Source of the DNA: Bacteroides sp.
Lineage (GTDB): Bacteria; Bacteroidota; Bacteroidia; Bacteroidales; Bacteroidaceae
DNA length: 6,894 bases
Direction: 5' to 3'
NCBI GenBank assembly: GCA_019412865.1
Contig: DXOJ01000451.1
Location: 2,532 to 9,425 of the forward strand
This document shows, piece by piece, positions 1 through 6,883 of this stretch. The notes beneath the pieces are model-generated. The model searched no databases. It worked only from the letters and a program-made list of their open reading frames with translations, and was not told where the DNA came from. Numbering within the stretch: position 1 is the first letter of the stretch; the number at the start of each line of letters is the position of its first letter. Position numbers and translations under genes: made by a program.

Positions 1-2436
1 CTTCGGGTCCATCACGAAACTGGTGAATTTACCGTCGCGTGTCGGGAAACGGAACAAATCGGGATTGTTGCTCTTAAACGGATTATTCTTATCCGTCAAT
101 GTTCCCCACAAGGCACGTACGCGGAACATTTCCCTCCATTTCAAGTTCTTGATAAGGGGAATACGGTTGAATAGTTTTCCATTCATATCATAAGATAATG
201 ACATGGAGGCGTAACGGTCGTTCAGGAATTCCATGTTATTAATCAAGTTGAACGTTTCGCGCTGGGTGATGTAGGACAAGTTAGCTTCCGGCAAGATCAA
301 CAATGGGAAAGGAACCGTGTTCCATTCTGCGCCTGCTTTTAAGCTACAGTCAATCTTTCCCCAGGAAGAGGGAAGCCAGAAACGTTTCCACACACTTGCT
401 TCCGTACGGTTAAAACTGTAATCTCCGCCTAGTACTCCTTTGAAACCCATGGCGTGAGTCAATGTAAAGATAGGAGCATCCAGCGATACGGGCACGCGGC
501 GTTGTTTGGAGTTGACAAATGATTCGCCCGGAGCATAACGCAGCGTCAGACTTGCTTCCGAAGTCGTGACATCATGTACACGGGTTTGTGCGGCATCATT
601 GCGCAGATATTCCAGTTTGCCGGTAGGTTCGTCGTTGCGATGGCGCAGCATGGCTTTCACTCCGAATCCTGTCAGCGTTTCAAGTTCATAATTAATGGTG
701 GCGTCACGCATATACGACATTTGGTCTACTGTCGTTGTTTTTACCGACAGGAAGATATTGTCTTTATCCGTGAACAGGAATTTATCCATCGGAGACATTA
801 CGTCATAACTGTACGTAGCCGAAAGATAATGTTTCGGGAATTCCCAGACTACATAATCGCGTTTATTAAACGAATAAGTCACCGTACCGCTATATTTCCA
901 GCGTTCGTCTTTCAGACCGTAAGCTCCGTATCCGTTCAAGAACCAGTGTTTATGGAAATGAGCCGTTGTCATGCCGCTCAACCGGAAACGGGTACCATCA
1001 ATGTAGTTGCTCGAAATCATGGTGTTGATAGGGCCGATATCCACTTTGCTCGGATGGCCTTTGCTTCCTGTTTCCACAAAGTTTTCAATCAGTGCTTTCG
1101 CTCCGAAGATGATGTACTTGAATCCCGGTATCTGTTCGAGGCGGTTGACGAATACATCCATCGAGCTTTCTTTCTTCGTCAGCGGTACTTGACGGACACT
1201 TGCCCAATATTCATCGCTTTTCGAAAGCATATCCGCTTCTTTTATCACGCTGCCTTTCAACCGGAACAGTCGTTGTTCGATAGGATCGAATTTATAATTA
1301 CTATATTTTGTAGTTCGTTCCACCTGCAATCCGCCTGCCGTTTTGTTGGAATTCCAGGATAGGTCTACGGTCATGTCATCATCCGCCAATACCCAGTTGC
1401 CGTTAGGAAGTTGCTCGTACTGTTGCACGATGTCCATGCGGTTGACGAAGTTTACCCCTGTCTTTTTAGGCAGGTTCATCGTACACTTCTGAACGGCATA
1501 AGTAGAGTCGTTCAATACGTAAAGATGTCCGGTGAATCCGAAGTCCTGCGAGTTTTGCGGAACAAACGTGAGGTGGACACATTCGCGCCTGTTTACCATC
1601 AATGTGTCCATCAGATAATATTTATAAAATGAGATGGCATTGTTACCGATAGGGCTCACGAAGCGCTGTTGGAGCAACCGGATATCATCGTCGTAGATAT
1701 TGATGTCAGCAAATACGTCTTTCAGTACAGTGCCGAGCATATCTCCTGTGGAGAAGAATTCTTCTATACCATTGGAGTTCTTGCCTTTGATGATCGTTTT
1801 TTTGTTTTCGGGATTTTTGCGATAGATGGTTTGCGAAGCCGTCTCCTGTACGGAAATCGGGAGAATCAATTTATTGGTTGTTTCCGAAACTTCCACCTGA
1901 TCTTTTAGGAATGAATATTTCTTGTAGATTCCTTTTTCCAGTTTTTCCGGCGTGAGGTCGTTGATAGACATCTTCATTTTCTCGTACTTGTCGTACTGAT
2001 AGTATTCATTCACTTCAAGGACTTGTGCCTTTTTGTGTTCGATTACTTTCTTCATGAATTCGACTGCCGGGTTGTTTTTACGGGAGTATTTTTCTTTTTG
2101 AGGTTTCACTACAACCTCGTTCAGGAGCACATTATCCGGAGCCAGCTTAACGTTTACCGTCTGATTGTTGGAACCGACTTTAACTGTTTTACTGATATAA
2201 CCTACAGCGGAGAACACAAGAGTTCCTCCGTTTCTGCGGGCTTCAAGATTGTATTCTCCGTCAATATTGGTGATGGTACCCATATCTCTCTTTTCCTGAT
2301 AGTAAACAGAGATATACATCAATGGCTCGTGGGTAACAGAATCAGTGACTACCCCTTTTATTTGCTGCGCAAAAGCATTTGAAGCTGCCAATACGAGTAA
2401 GAACAGTATAAGTATTTTGCTATATTGTTGTTTCAT
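1..2436 (-). CDS. DUF5686 / carboxypeptidase regulatory-like domain protein, outer-membrane type (C-terminus cut by window edge)
   Basis: The minus frame is open from the ATG at 2434-2436 to the left edge, giving 812 codons without a stop. I translated it directly. Residues 1-23 form a signal peptide (KQQ basic start, hydrophobic ILILFLLVLAA core, cleavage at AFA-QQ). Residues 25-112 are a carboxypeptidase-regulatory-like beta sandwich, with ITNIDGEYNLE (about 55-65), LVFSAVGY (73-80) and LNEVVVKP (105-112). The KYSRKNNPAVEFMKKVI stretch from 116 opens the DUF5686 region. The rest is rich in alternating aromatic and polar beta strands, as in an outer-membrane barrel. Family members are usually a little over 800 residues, so probably only a short C-terminal tail is missing. 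The regulatory-like domain is shared with TonB-dependent transporters and suggests an envelope location, but the function of DUF5686 is not established. It appears to be monocistronic at this end, with its own promoter just upstream. Confidence 0.9.
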   Translation of the reverse strand, partial: MKQQYSKILILFLLVLAASNAFAQQIKGVVTDSVTHEPLMYISVYYQEKRDMGTITNIDGEYNLEARRNGGTLVFSAVGYISKTVKVGSNNQTVNVKLAPDNVLLNEVVVKPQKEKYSRKNNPAVEFMKKVIEHKKAQVLEVNEYYQYDKYEKMKMSINDLTPEKLEKGIYKKYSFLKDQVEVSETTNKLILPISVQETASQTIYRKNPENKKTIIKGKNSNGIEEFFSTGDMLGTVLKDVFADINIYDDDIRLLQQRFVSPIGNNAISFYKYYLMDTLMVNRRECVHLTFVPQNSQDFGFTGHLYVLNDSTYAVQKCTMNLPKKTGVNFVNRMDIVQQYEQLPNGNWVLADDDMTVDLSWNSNKTAGGLQVERTTKYSNYKFDPIEQRLFRLKGSVIKEADMLSKSDEYWASVRQVPLTKKESSMDVFVNRLEQIPGFKYIIFGAKALIENFVETGSKGHPSKVDIGPINTMISSNYIDGTRFRLSGMTTAHFHKHWFLNGYGAYGLKDERWKYSGTVTYSFNKRDYVVWEFPKHYLSATYSYDVMSPMDKFLFTDKDNIFLSVKTTTVDQMSYMRDATINYELETLTGFGVKAMLRHRNDEPTGKLEYLRNDAAQTRVHDVTTSEASLTLRYAPGESFVNSKQRRVPVSLDAPIFTLTHAMGFKGVLGGDYSFNRTEASVWKRFWLPSSWGKIDCSLKAGAEWNTVPFPLLILPEANLSYITQRETFNLINNMEFLNDRYASMSLSYDMNGKLFNRIPLIKNLKWREMFRVRALWGTLTDKNNPFKSNNPDLFRFPTRDGKFTSFVMDPK

Positions 2437-2454
2437 AACGTACGTAGTAGGGCG

Positions 2455-2462
2455 CAAAGTTA
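2455..2462 (-). promoter_or_regulatory. Bacteroidetes -7 promoter element for the DUF5686 gene
   Basis: Read on the minus strand this is TAACTTTG, an exact match to the Bacteroidetes -7 consensus TAnnTTTG. It ends 18 bases before the ATG at 2436, so the inferred leader is only about a dozen bases. No clear -33 TTTG lies 19-21 bp upstream. The leader region contains a perfect 8 bp palindrome, ACGTACGT, at 2438-2445. The call rests on sequence match and position only. Confidence 0.55.
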
Positions 2463-2582
2463 ACAAATAACTCTAAGGATAACAGAATATATAACTTTTT
2501 TTACCCATCGTTTTTTGTTGTTTACAAGCTTTGGTTGTCCGTCAATGAAAGGGAATGGGGCAATTCACCTTTCGATAAATTA

Positions 2583-2692
2583 GTTTCCCGCGTAGATAGT
2601 GATTGTTTCTCTATGGGAAACCTTTGTTCCCCCTATGGGGAAACTCTTGTTTCTCTACGGGGAAACAACAGTTCCCTTACGGGGTAAATAAA
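2583..2692. repeat. Tandem array of about 22 bp palindromic units
   Basis: Four clear head-to-tail units start at 2605, 2626, 2649 and 2671 and are 21, 23, 22 and 22 bases long. A degenerate fifth copy starts at 2583. The shared pattern is GTTyCyCyTAyGGGGAAAC followed by 4-5 variable bases. Units 1-3 are each dyads that could fold into a short hairpin with a 2-4 base loop, and the right arm of one unit can also pair with the left arm of the next. The array lies in the gap between the epimerase gene's terminator and the DUF5686 promoter. The period is not a multiple of three, so it is not a protein repeat. The rest of the 2437-2753 gap is AT-rich sequence with a promoter at one end and a hairpin at the other. 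Confidence 0.8.
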
Positions 2693-2693
2693 G

Positions 2694-2730
2694 TCTTCCG
2701 GCATGAAATGGAAAGTAACGTGCCGGAAGA
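2694..2730 (-). terminator. Probable intrinsic terminator of the epimerase-family gene
   Basis: A perfect 10 bp inverted repeat, TCTTCCGGCA (2694-2703) and TGCCGGAAGA (2721-2730), encloses a 17-base loop. On the minus strand it begins 23 bases after the stop codon at 2754-2756 and is followed by CTTTATTTA, a modest U-rich tail. The plus-strand side has no T run, so it probably works only for the minus transcript. Confidence 0.6.
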
Positions 2731-2753
2731 TGAAATGTATCCCTGTAGCAGTA

Positions 2754-3842
2754 CTATTTTTTATCAGTCAATATCTGCACGATACGTTCTGCTGTACGCC
2801 CGTCCCAACGCTCGGGAAGTTCGCCTCTTTTCCATTCACCTTGCATCAGGGTGTTCATTGCTTTGGCAAGCAGGGCAGGATCTTCCCCGACAAGTTCGTT
2901 GGTTCCCATGCGCCATGTTTCGGGATGTTCGGCATACGTGTTGAGCGTGATACATGGAATACCCATAAATGTTGCTTCTTCGGCCACATTGCCCGAATCC
3001 GTAATGATTCCTTTTGCCTTGTTTATCAGATAACCGAAGAACAGGTAATTCTGTGGCGGCATTATGTGGAGGTTCGGAGCTTCGATGCCTAATTCTTTGA
3101 TGGCATTTCGTACGTATGTGTGCAGCGGTGCTACGATAGGCATACCGGCAGATTTTTCAATGATTGTTTTCAGCAACTGACGCAGGTTTCCTTTGTTGTT
3201 CAGCAATACGCGACGGTTGAGGGTGAGCAGGAGATAATTTCCCTCTTGCAGTCCCAATACGGAAAACCATATCGGTTTGAGCAAACGGTTCCGGTTGTAA
3301 CGAACGGTATCTATGAGAATGTTGCCTACATAATATACATTTTCACTTTCCGTTCCTGTCTGGTTCAGGTTGCGGTTGGCAACCATGCCGGCAGTGAATA
3401 GATAGTCGGATATTCCATCTGTAATCATGCGGTTGACCTCTTTCGGCATCTTCATGTCGAAAGAACGGGTTCCGGCTACGAGATGCGCTACCTTGATTCC
3501 TTGTTTCTTGGCAACGATGGCACAGCTCATGGTGGCAGTCAGATCGTCTACCACGAGAACTACGTGTGCCGGATTCTCCGTCAGTTCCTGTTCGAAGGCT
3601 ATCATGATTCCGGCTGTCAAACTCGTTGGATTACTGCTTTCCACTCCCAGATAAACATCGGGAGCTTTCATATCAAGGTCCGAAAAGAGAGAAGCATCCA
3701 GACTTGTATCGTCTTTCCTTCCTGTATATACCAGTCGGTAAGAGATACTTTTACCCAGCGCCCGTGCGGCCTCAATAGCGCGTGTAATGGGAGCTATCTT
3801 CATAAAATTGGGGCGTGCCCCCGCAACAATTGTTATTTTCAT
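2754..3842 (-). CDS. wecB: UDP-N-acetylglucosamine 2-epimerase family protein, divergent active site
   Basis: This 362-residue protein has the length and two-domain (GT-B-like) layout of non-hydrolysing UDP-GlcNAc 2-epimerases, which interconvert UDP-GlcNAc and UDP-ManNAc for surface polysaccharides. Family marks are GARPNFMK (8-15), VVDD (97-100), HLVAG (120-124), PKEVNR (133-138), GNILID (173-178), the DSG of TDSGN (281-285), EEA (288-290) and HPE (306-308). Compared with E. coli WecB as I remember it, the acidic residues matching Asp95 and Glu131 remain (D100, E135). The position of Glu117 is Val122, and His213 is replaced by Asn209. The fold assignment is firm, but epimerase activity is uncertain. 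The ATG at 3840-3842 is chosen because the GARPNFMK motif follows at the usual distance. Flanking genes are unrelated to glycan synthesis, and it appears to be transcribed alone. Confidence 0.85.
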   Translation of the reverse strand: MKITIVAGARPNFMKIAPITRAIEAARALGKSISYRLVYTGRKDDTSLDASLFSDLDMKAPDVYLGVESSNPTSLTAGIMIAFEQELTENPAHVVLVVDDLTATMSCAIVAKKQGIKVAHLVAGTRSFDMKMPKEVNRMITDGISDYLFTAGMVANRNLNQTGTESENVYYVGNILIDTVRYNRNRLLKPIWFSVLGLQEGNYLLLTLNRRVLLNNKGNLRQLLKTIIEKSAGMPIVAPLHTYVRNAIKELGIEAPNLHIMPPQNYLFFGYLINKAKGIITDSGNVAEEATFMGIPCITLNTYAEHPETWRMGTNELVGEDPALLAKAMNTLMQGEWKRGELPERWDGRTAERIVQILTDKK

Positions 3843-3876
3843 ATTGTTTCTATCTTATTCGGTTTAATTCGTGAAG

Positions 3877-3884
3877 CAAAAGTA
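3877..3884 (-). promoter_or_regulatory. -7 promoter element for the epimerase-family gene
   Basis: On the minus strand this reads TACTTTTG, matching TAnnTTTG. It ends 34 bases before the ATG at 3842, giving an inferred leader of about 25-30 bases. I see no good -33 TTTG at the expected spacing. It lies back to back with the plus-strand element at 3908-3915, so the two genes share a compact divergent control region. Confidence 0.5.
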
Positions 3885-3907
3885 CATTTTCTTACGGAAT
3901 TTATTTG

Positions 3908-3915
3908 TTACTTTG
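3908..3915 (+). promoter_or_regulatory. -7 promoter element for the TRIC-like channel gene
   Basis: TTACTTTG differs from TAnnTTTG at one position. It ends 19 bases before the ATG at 3935. Transcription starting the usual 5-8 bases downstream would give a very short leader and would exclude the upstream alternative TTG start at 3905. Confidence 0.45.
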
Positions 3916-3934
3916 CATACAAAATAACAAATAT

Positions 3935-4558
3935 ATGCCCACATTCGTTCAAATTCTTGATTTTATAGGCACATTTGCCTTTGCTATTAGTGGCATCCGG
4001 CTGGCTTCGGCGAAACGTTTCGACTGGTTCGGTGCTTATGTGGTAGGACTTGCTACAGCTATCGGTGGCGGTACCATCCGTGATGTCCTGCTCGATGTGA
4101 CACCGGGATGGATGACTGATCCCATATATCTGATTTGTACGGGACTGGCTTTGCTGTGGGTGATCTGTTTCGGACGTTCGCTCATACGGCTCAATAATAC
4201 TTTCTTTATTTTCGACACTATCGGCTTGGCATTGTTTACCGTGGTAGGTGTAGGCAAGAGCATTGCTTTAGGCTATCCTTTCTGGGTGGCGATTATCATG
4301 GGTAGCATTACGGGAGCAGCAGGTGGAGTGATTCGTGACGTTTTTATCAATGAAATACCTCTCATTTTCCGAAAAGAAATTTATGCAATGGCCTGCGTCG
4401 TAGGTGGTATTGCATACTGGATTTGCGACGCCACAGGTCTGGAATCATACGCCTGTCAGTTGATTGGCGGACTGGCGGTATTCCTGACCCGCATCTTAGC
4501 TGTCAAATATCATATCTGCCTGCCTATATTAAAAGGTAGTGAAGAGCCGGAAGAATAA
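3935..4558 (+). CDS. Trimeric intracellular cation channel (TRIC) family protein, two UPF0126 repeats
   Basis: This 207-residue integral membrane protein has the internal duplication typical of the UPF0126 / glycine-transporter Pfam family, whose prokaryotic members are now known as TRIC-type cation channels. The first repeat runs about 7-83 and holds GGGTIRDVLLD (44-54). The second runs about 92-165 and holds GAAGGVIRDVFINEIPL (127-143). Hydrophobic stretches fit about seven transmembrane helices, ending in a charged tail (GSEEPEE). Family members conduct K+ or other monovalent cations as trimers; the substrate here is inferred. The ATG at 3935 is preferred over an in-frame TTG at 3905, because the extension (MLLCIQNNKY) is not family-like and overlaps the promoter. 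It is the only plus-strand gene and ends 8 bp from the convergent DUF4251 gene, with no clear terminator between. Confidence 0.88.
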   Translation: MPTFVQILDFIGTFAFAISGIRLASAKRFDWFGAYVVGLATAIGGGTIRDVLLDVTPGWMTDPIYLICTGLALLWVICFGRSLIRLNNTFFIFDTIGLALFTVVGVGKSIALGYPFWVAIIMGSITGAAGGVIRDVFINEIPLIFRKEIYAMACVVGGIAYWICDATGLESYACQLIGGLAVFLTRILAVKYHICLPILKGSEEPEE

Positions 4559-4566
4559 GGACGGCA

Positions 4567-5064
4567 TTACTTTTCCTCCTTTATATCCAGTTCTCCCTGA
4601 AAACTAATGGACTGACGGTTTTGCATATTGACATCGATACTTGCCGAACCGTTGGGGAAGACTTTGGCTCTGAATTCATATCTGTCTTCAGGATTACGTG
4701 CAACGAATTTGATAACGGCATTCCCTTTCTTGTCCATTTCCATATTATATTCTTTAAGGATGGCTTTGAAATTCAGTCCGTCACCTCCGCCATACGGGAT
4801 GCTATAAGCCCGTCCATAATAAGGCAAATAAGAAATAACAGAATCATTTCTGATTGTTAGTGAGTAGGAAGATGTCAAAGGGATGGAGCGTCCGCGCATC
4901 GGCATGGCAGTATTGACATCTATCTTGTAGTTTTCTGATTCAATCAGTTTCTTTACCGCTTCTTTTTTCTGTTCCTTCTTTTCCTTCTTACTTTGAGCCG
5001 AAAGGGTAGGGATTCCCATTAATAAGGCTAATAACAGCATAAAGATTTGTTTCTTCGTTCTCAT
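4567..5064 (-). CDS. DUF4251 domain-containing secreted protein
   Basis: This 165-residue protein has a signal peptide (RTKKQ basic start, hydrophobic 7-21, cleavage at LSA-QS after residue 23). A Lys/Glu-rich segment (25-40, probably helical) follows, then a beta-rich domain from about 43 to 160. Recognisable features are SSYSLTIRNDSVISYLPYYG (65-84), the glycine-rich PYGGGDG turn (90-96) and a closing ISFQGELD (153-160). This pattern fits DUF4251, a Bacteroidota family of small exported proteins of unknown function. There is no lipobox cysteine, so it should be soluble in the periplasm rather than a lipoprotein. The frame extends upstream to an ATG at 5106. I chose the ATG at 5062-5064 because it begins the signal peptide directly and the -7 element at 5104-5111 overlaps the upstream codon. 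Confidence 0.85.
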   Translation of the reverse strand: MRTKKQIFMLLLALLMGIPTLSAQSKKEKKEQKKEAVKKLIESENYKIDVNTAMPMRGRSIPLTSSYSLTIRNDSVISYLPYYGRAYSIPYGGGDGLNFKAILKEYNMEMDKKGNAVIKFVARNPEDRYEFRAKVFPNGSASIDVNMQNRQSISFQGELDIKEEK

Positions 5065-5103
5065 ATCTGTTGTATTTAGGTTGATGTATATATGTATAAC
5101 AAC

Positions 5104-5111
5104 CAAATATA
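5104..5111 (-). promoter_or_regulatory. -7 promoter element for the DUF4251 gene
   Basis: On the minus strand this reads TATATTTG, an exact TAnnTTTG match, ending 39 bases before the ATG at 5064. The inferred leader is about 33 bases. It begins immediately after the T run of the htpX terminator, and its -33 region would fall inside that hairpin. No -33 TTTG is visible there. Confidence 0.55.
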
Positions 5112-5114
5112 CTA

Positions 5115-5173
5115 AAAAGACAGGGATACTTCTGTTTCTTTTAATGAAAATTAAACAGAAATCCCTGTCTTTT
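5115..5173 (-). terminator. Long terminator hairpin after lemA-htpX, potentially bidirectional
   Basis: A 13 bp arm at 5115-5127 (AAAAGACAGGGAT) pairs perfectly with 5161-5173. After a two-base bulge, 8 more bp (TTCTGTTT at 5130-5137 with AAACAGAA at 5153-5160) extend the stem. A TTTT/AAAA pairing is possible inside the 15-base loop. Each strand ends the hairpin with a T run. It starts 16 bases after the htpX stop on the minus strand, so it most likely ends the lemA-htpX transcript. It could also stop plus-strand read-through from the TRIC-like gene. Confidence 0.85.
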
Positions 5174-5189
5174 ATAAGTTTAGCCCGAT

Positions 5190-6152
5190 TTAGAACTGTT
5201 CCAGTATTTCAATTCGCTTTTCGATAGGAGGATGAGTGGCGAACAACCCGCTAAGTCCGCTGAATATACTTTTAGAATTCTTTTTGGGATTCTGAATAAA
5301 TAATTGTGCCACGTCTTTCCTTTCTACTGCCTCGATGGCAGGGTCTGCCGATATTTTGCGGAGAGCGTTGGCCAGTGCTAATGGGTTTTTCGTCATTTCT
5401 GCCGAACCTGCATCTGCCATGTATTCGCGTTTGCGTGAAATGGCAAAGCGCATCAGGCTTGCGAAGAGATAGCCGATGGCGGCTATCACTAAAGCGATAA
5501 GAATAAAGAGGAACACGCCGCCGCTACCTTTATTGTTACTACGCACGCGTATGTGCGTGATGGCATAAAATGTGATTTCTGTCAGCATGGAAAAGATCCC
5601 GACAAAGACGATGGAAATAATCAGCAGGCGCACGTCACGGTTACGGATGTGACTTAGCTCGTGCGCAATTACCGCTTCCAGTTCTTCATCATTTAGTTTC
5701 CGGATGATACCTTCCGATAGGGTAACGGTGTATGTGCGTTCGTTGATACCGCTGGCAAATGCATTCAGGGAACTGTCATAGATGATATTGATTTTCGGCA
5801 TTTTCATGCCTTGAGACATACAAAGGTTTTCCACCAGATTATAAACTCGTTTATTCTCCCGACGGTTCAACGGCTTGGAACCGGTGGCGGAATTGATAAT
5901 ACTTGTGTTAGCCCAATAGGCAATCAGAAACCAAATTAATACGATCCCCATGGTATATGGCAACGAAGAGAAGAAGAAATGATTGACCATTGGCATTATT
6001 TCTATTTCCATACTCTTTCCGTATCCAAAAAGAACCAACAGGTAACAGGATAAATAGAGGAGTGCCGCTACGAGACAAGGAAACAGGAATAGCAGAAACG
6101 CAGAGCGCAGATTATTCCGGCTCTGCTGTGTTTGGATTCCGACGTATTGCAT
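5190..6152 (-). CDS. htpX: HtpX-like M48 family membrane zinc metalloprotease
   Basis: This 320-residue integral membrane protease has the M48B/HtpX layout. Two N-terminal transmembrane segments lie at about 17-43 and 64-84. A catalytic linker carries YDSSLNAFASG (125-135) and the zinc motif HELSH (164-168). Two more hydrophobic segments follow at about 175-198 and 212-237. SRKREYMAD (239-247) supplies the third ligand, probably Glu243. The C-terminal THPPIEKRIEIL motif (306-317) is intact. All expected catalytic residues are present, so it should be active. HtpX enzymes degrade damaged or misfolded membrane proteins. The ATG at 6150-6152 gives the MQYVGIQTQQSRNN start that I associate with Bacteroidota homologues. 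It lies 45 bp downstream of lemA on the same strand, with no promoter or terminator between, so the two genes form an operon. I see no strong ribosome-binding site. Confidence 0.93.
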   Translation of the reverse strand: MQYVGIQTQQSRNNLRSAFLLFLFPCLVAALLYLSCYLLVLFGYGKSMEIEIMPMVNHFFFSSLPYTMGIVLIWFLIAYWANTSIINSATGSKPLNRRENKRVYNLVENLCMSQGMKMPKINIIYDSSLNAFASGINERTYTVTLSEGIIRKLNDEELEAVIAHELSHIRNRDVRLLIISIVFVGIFSMLTEITFYAITHIRVRSNNKGSGGVFLFILIALVIAAIGYLFASLMRFAISRKREYMADAGSAEMTKNPLALANALRKISADPAIEAVERKDVAQLFIQNPKKNSKSIFSGLSGLFATHPPIEKRIEILEQF

Positions 6153-6197
6153 GCGTGTTCGACTTTTGTAATTGGATGGACGGTGTAAATAAAGGTT

Positions 6198-6758
6198 TTA
6201 GAAACTAATTTTAGGTGCCTGCTCCAGATTCGCACGTTCGTTTTTTCCCAAGTCGAACATTATTTCTCTTTGGAATCCGGTCATTCCTGCTATTATATTC
6301 GACGGGAATGTCTGCACGGCATTATTGTATTCTTTAGTGGCCGAGTTGAAGTAGCGGCGGACAGCAGCCAGTTTATTTTCTACGTCAGAAATTTCTTCCT
6401 GTAATTGCAGGAAATTCTGATTAGCTTTCAGATCGGGGTAAGCTTCGAGGGTAATCTTCAATCCGGCAAGAGCGGAGCTTAATTGGTTTTCGGCAGCTAT
6501 CTTATCGTCAATCGTTTTTGCACTGACTGCACCGTTACGTGCCTGAATCACCCGGTCGAGCGTTTCTTTCTCATGTGCGGCATATCCTTTCACTGTGTCT
6601 ACCAGTTGTGGAATGAGATCATGACGTTGTTTCAACTGCACATCGATGTCGGCAAATGCGTTTTCACGATTGTTTCTCAATTTCACTAATGAGTTGTACA
6701 TGGAGGCGAAAATAATGCCCAGCAATACAATAATTCCTACAATAATAAGTATGGTCAT
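6198..6758 (-). CDS. lemA: LemA family protein
   Basis: This 186-residue protein has one N-terminal transmembrane segment (about 2-20) with almost nothing before it, followed by a largely helical coiled-coil domain. Conserved LemA blocks are visible: NRENAFADIDVQLKQRHDLI (30-49), LVDTVKGYAAHEKE (52-65), EAYPDLKANQNFLQLQEEI (105-123), ENKLAAVRRYFNSATKEYNN (127-146) and the FPSNIIA motif (151-157). Length is normal for the family. LemA is membrane-anchored; its molecular role is not settled, although lemA is very often paired with M48 proteases, as here. The ATG at 6756-6758 directly precedes the membrane segment and has AAAAGG a few bases upstream as a possible weak ribosome-binding site. It is the first gene of the lemA-htpX operon. 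Confidence 0.94.
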   Translation of the reverse strand: MTILIIVGIIVLLGIIFASMYNSLVKLRNNRENAFADIDVQLKQRHDLIPQLVDTVKGYAAHEKETLDRVIQARNGAVSAKTIDDKIAAENQLSSALAGLKITLEAYPDLKANQNFLQLQEEISDVENKLAAVRRYFNSATKEYNNAVQTFPSNIIAGMTGFQREIMFDLGKNERANLEQAPKISF

Positions 6759-6788
6759 AGCCTTTTGTTTTATTTAGTAATATAAAAT

Positions 6789-6819
6789 CAAAAGTAATCT
6801 ATTTGGTTCTTTTAACCAA
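6789..6819 (-). promoter_or_regulatory. Promoter of the lemA-htpX operon with a dyad in the spacer
   Basis: On the minus strand a TTG (6819-6817) is followed after 20 bp by TACTTTTG (6796-6789), matching the Bacteroidetes -33 / 19-21 bp / TAnnTTTG arrangement. The -7 box ends 30 bases before the lemA ATG. A perfect 6 bp inverted repeat, TTGGTT (6803-6808) and AACCAA (6814-6819), separated by 5 bases, starts at the -33 element and covers much of the spacer, where a regulator could block polymerase. Confidence 0.6.
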
Positions 6820-6846
6820 GAGATAGAGAATATATTTACTAAATAC

Positions 6847-6883
6847 CACCTAAAAACTATCAGAAAGCACCTAAAATCTATCA
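6847..6883. repeat. Two 16 bp direct repeats, 21 bp apart
   Basis: CACCTAAAAACTATCA (6847-6862) and CACCTAAAATCTATCA (6868-6883) match at 15 of 16 positions, with centres 21 bp apart (about two helical turns). The second copy runs into the palindrome CTATCA-TT-TGATAG (6878-6891). They lie about 90-135 bp upstream of the lemA start, close to the right edge, so their relation to a neighbouring gene outside the window cannot be seen. Confidence 0.6.

Noticed and set aside
574..1362. 262-codon plus-strand open frame
   Set aside because: It lies fully antisense to the DUF5686 gene, whose protein has a signal peptide and family motifs. The plus-strand translation has no recognisable domain, so it is a shadow frame.
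2583..2692. CRISPR array
   Set aside because: Units are about 22 bp and contiguous, with only 4-5 variable bases between them. There are no spacers of usual length and no cas genes in the window.
2603..2944. Plus-strand frame reading through the tandem array (FLYGKPLFPLWGNS-like peptide)
   Set aside because: The peptide repetition comes from the 22 bp DNA repeat, which shifts frame at each unit, and the second half is antisense to the epimerase gene. There is no plausible start region or domain.
3905..3934. Extended TTG start for the TRIC-like gene
   Set aside because: The extension overlaps the -7 promoter element and adds residues unlike the family. The ATG at 3935 gives the expected N-terminus.
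4546..4566. Possible terminator (GCCG...CGGC) at the TRIC/DUF4251 junction
   Set aside because: The stem is only about 4 bp with a 12-base loop and no good T run, so it is too weak to call.
5065..5106. Upstream ATG start for the DUF4251 gene
   Set aside because: It would put 14 extra residues before a complete signal peptide and would start at the predicted -7 box, upstream of the likely transcription start.
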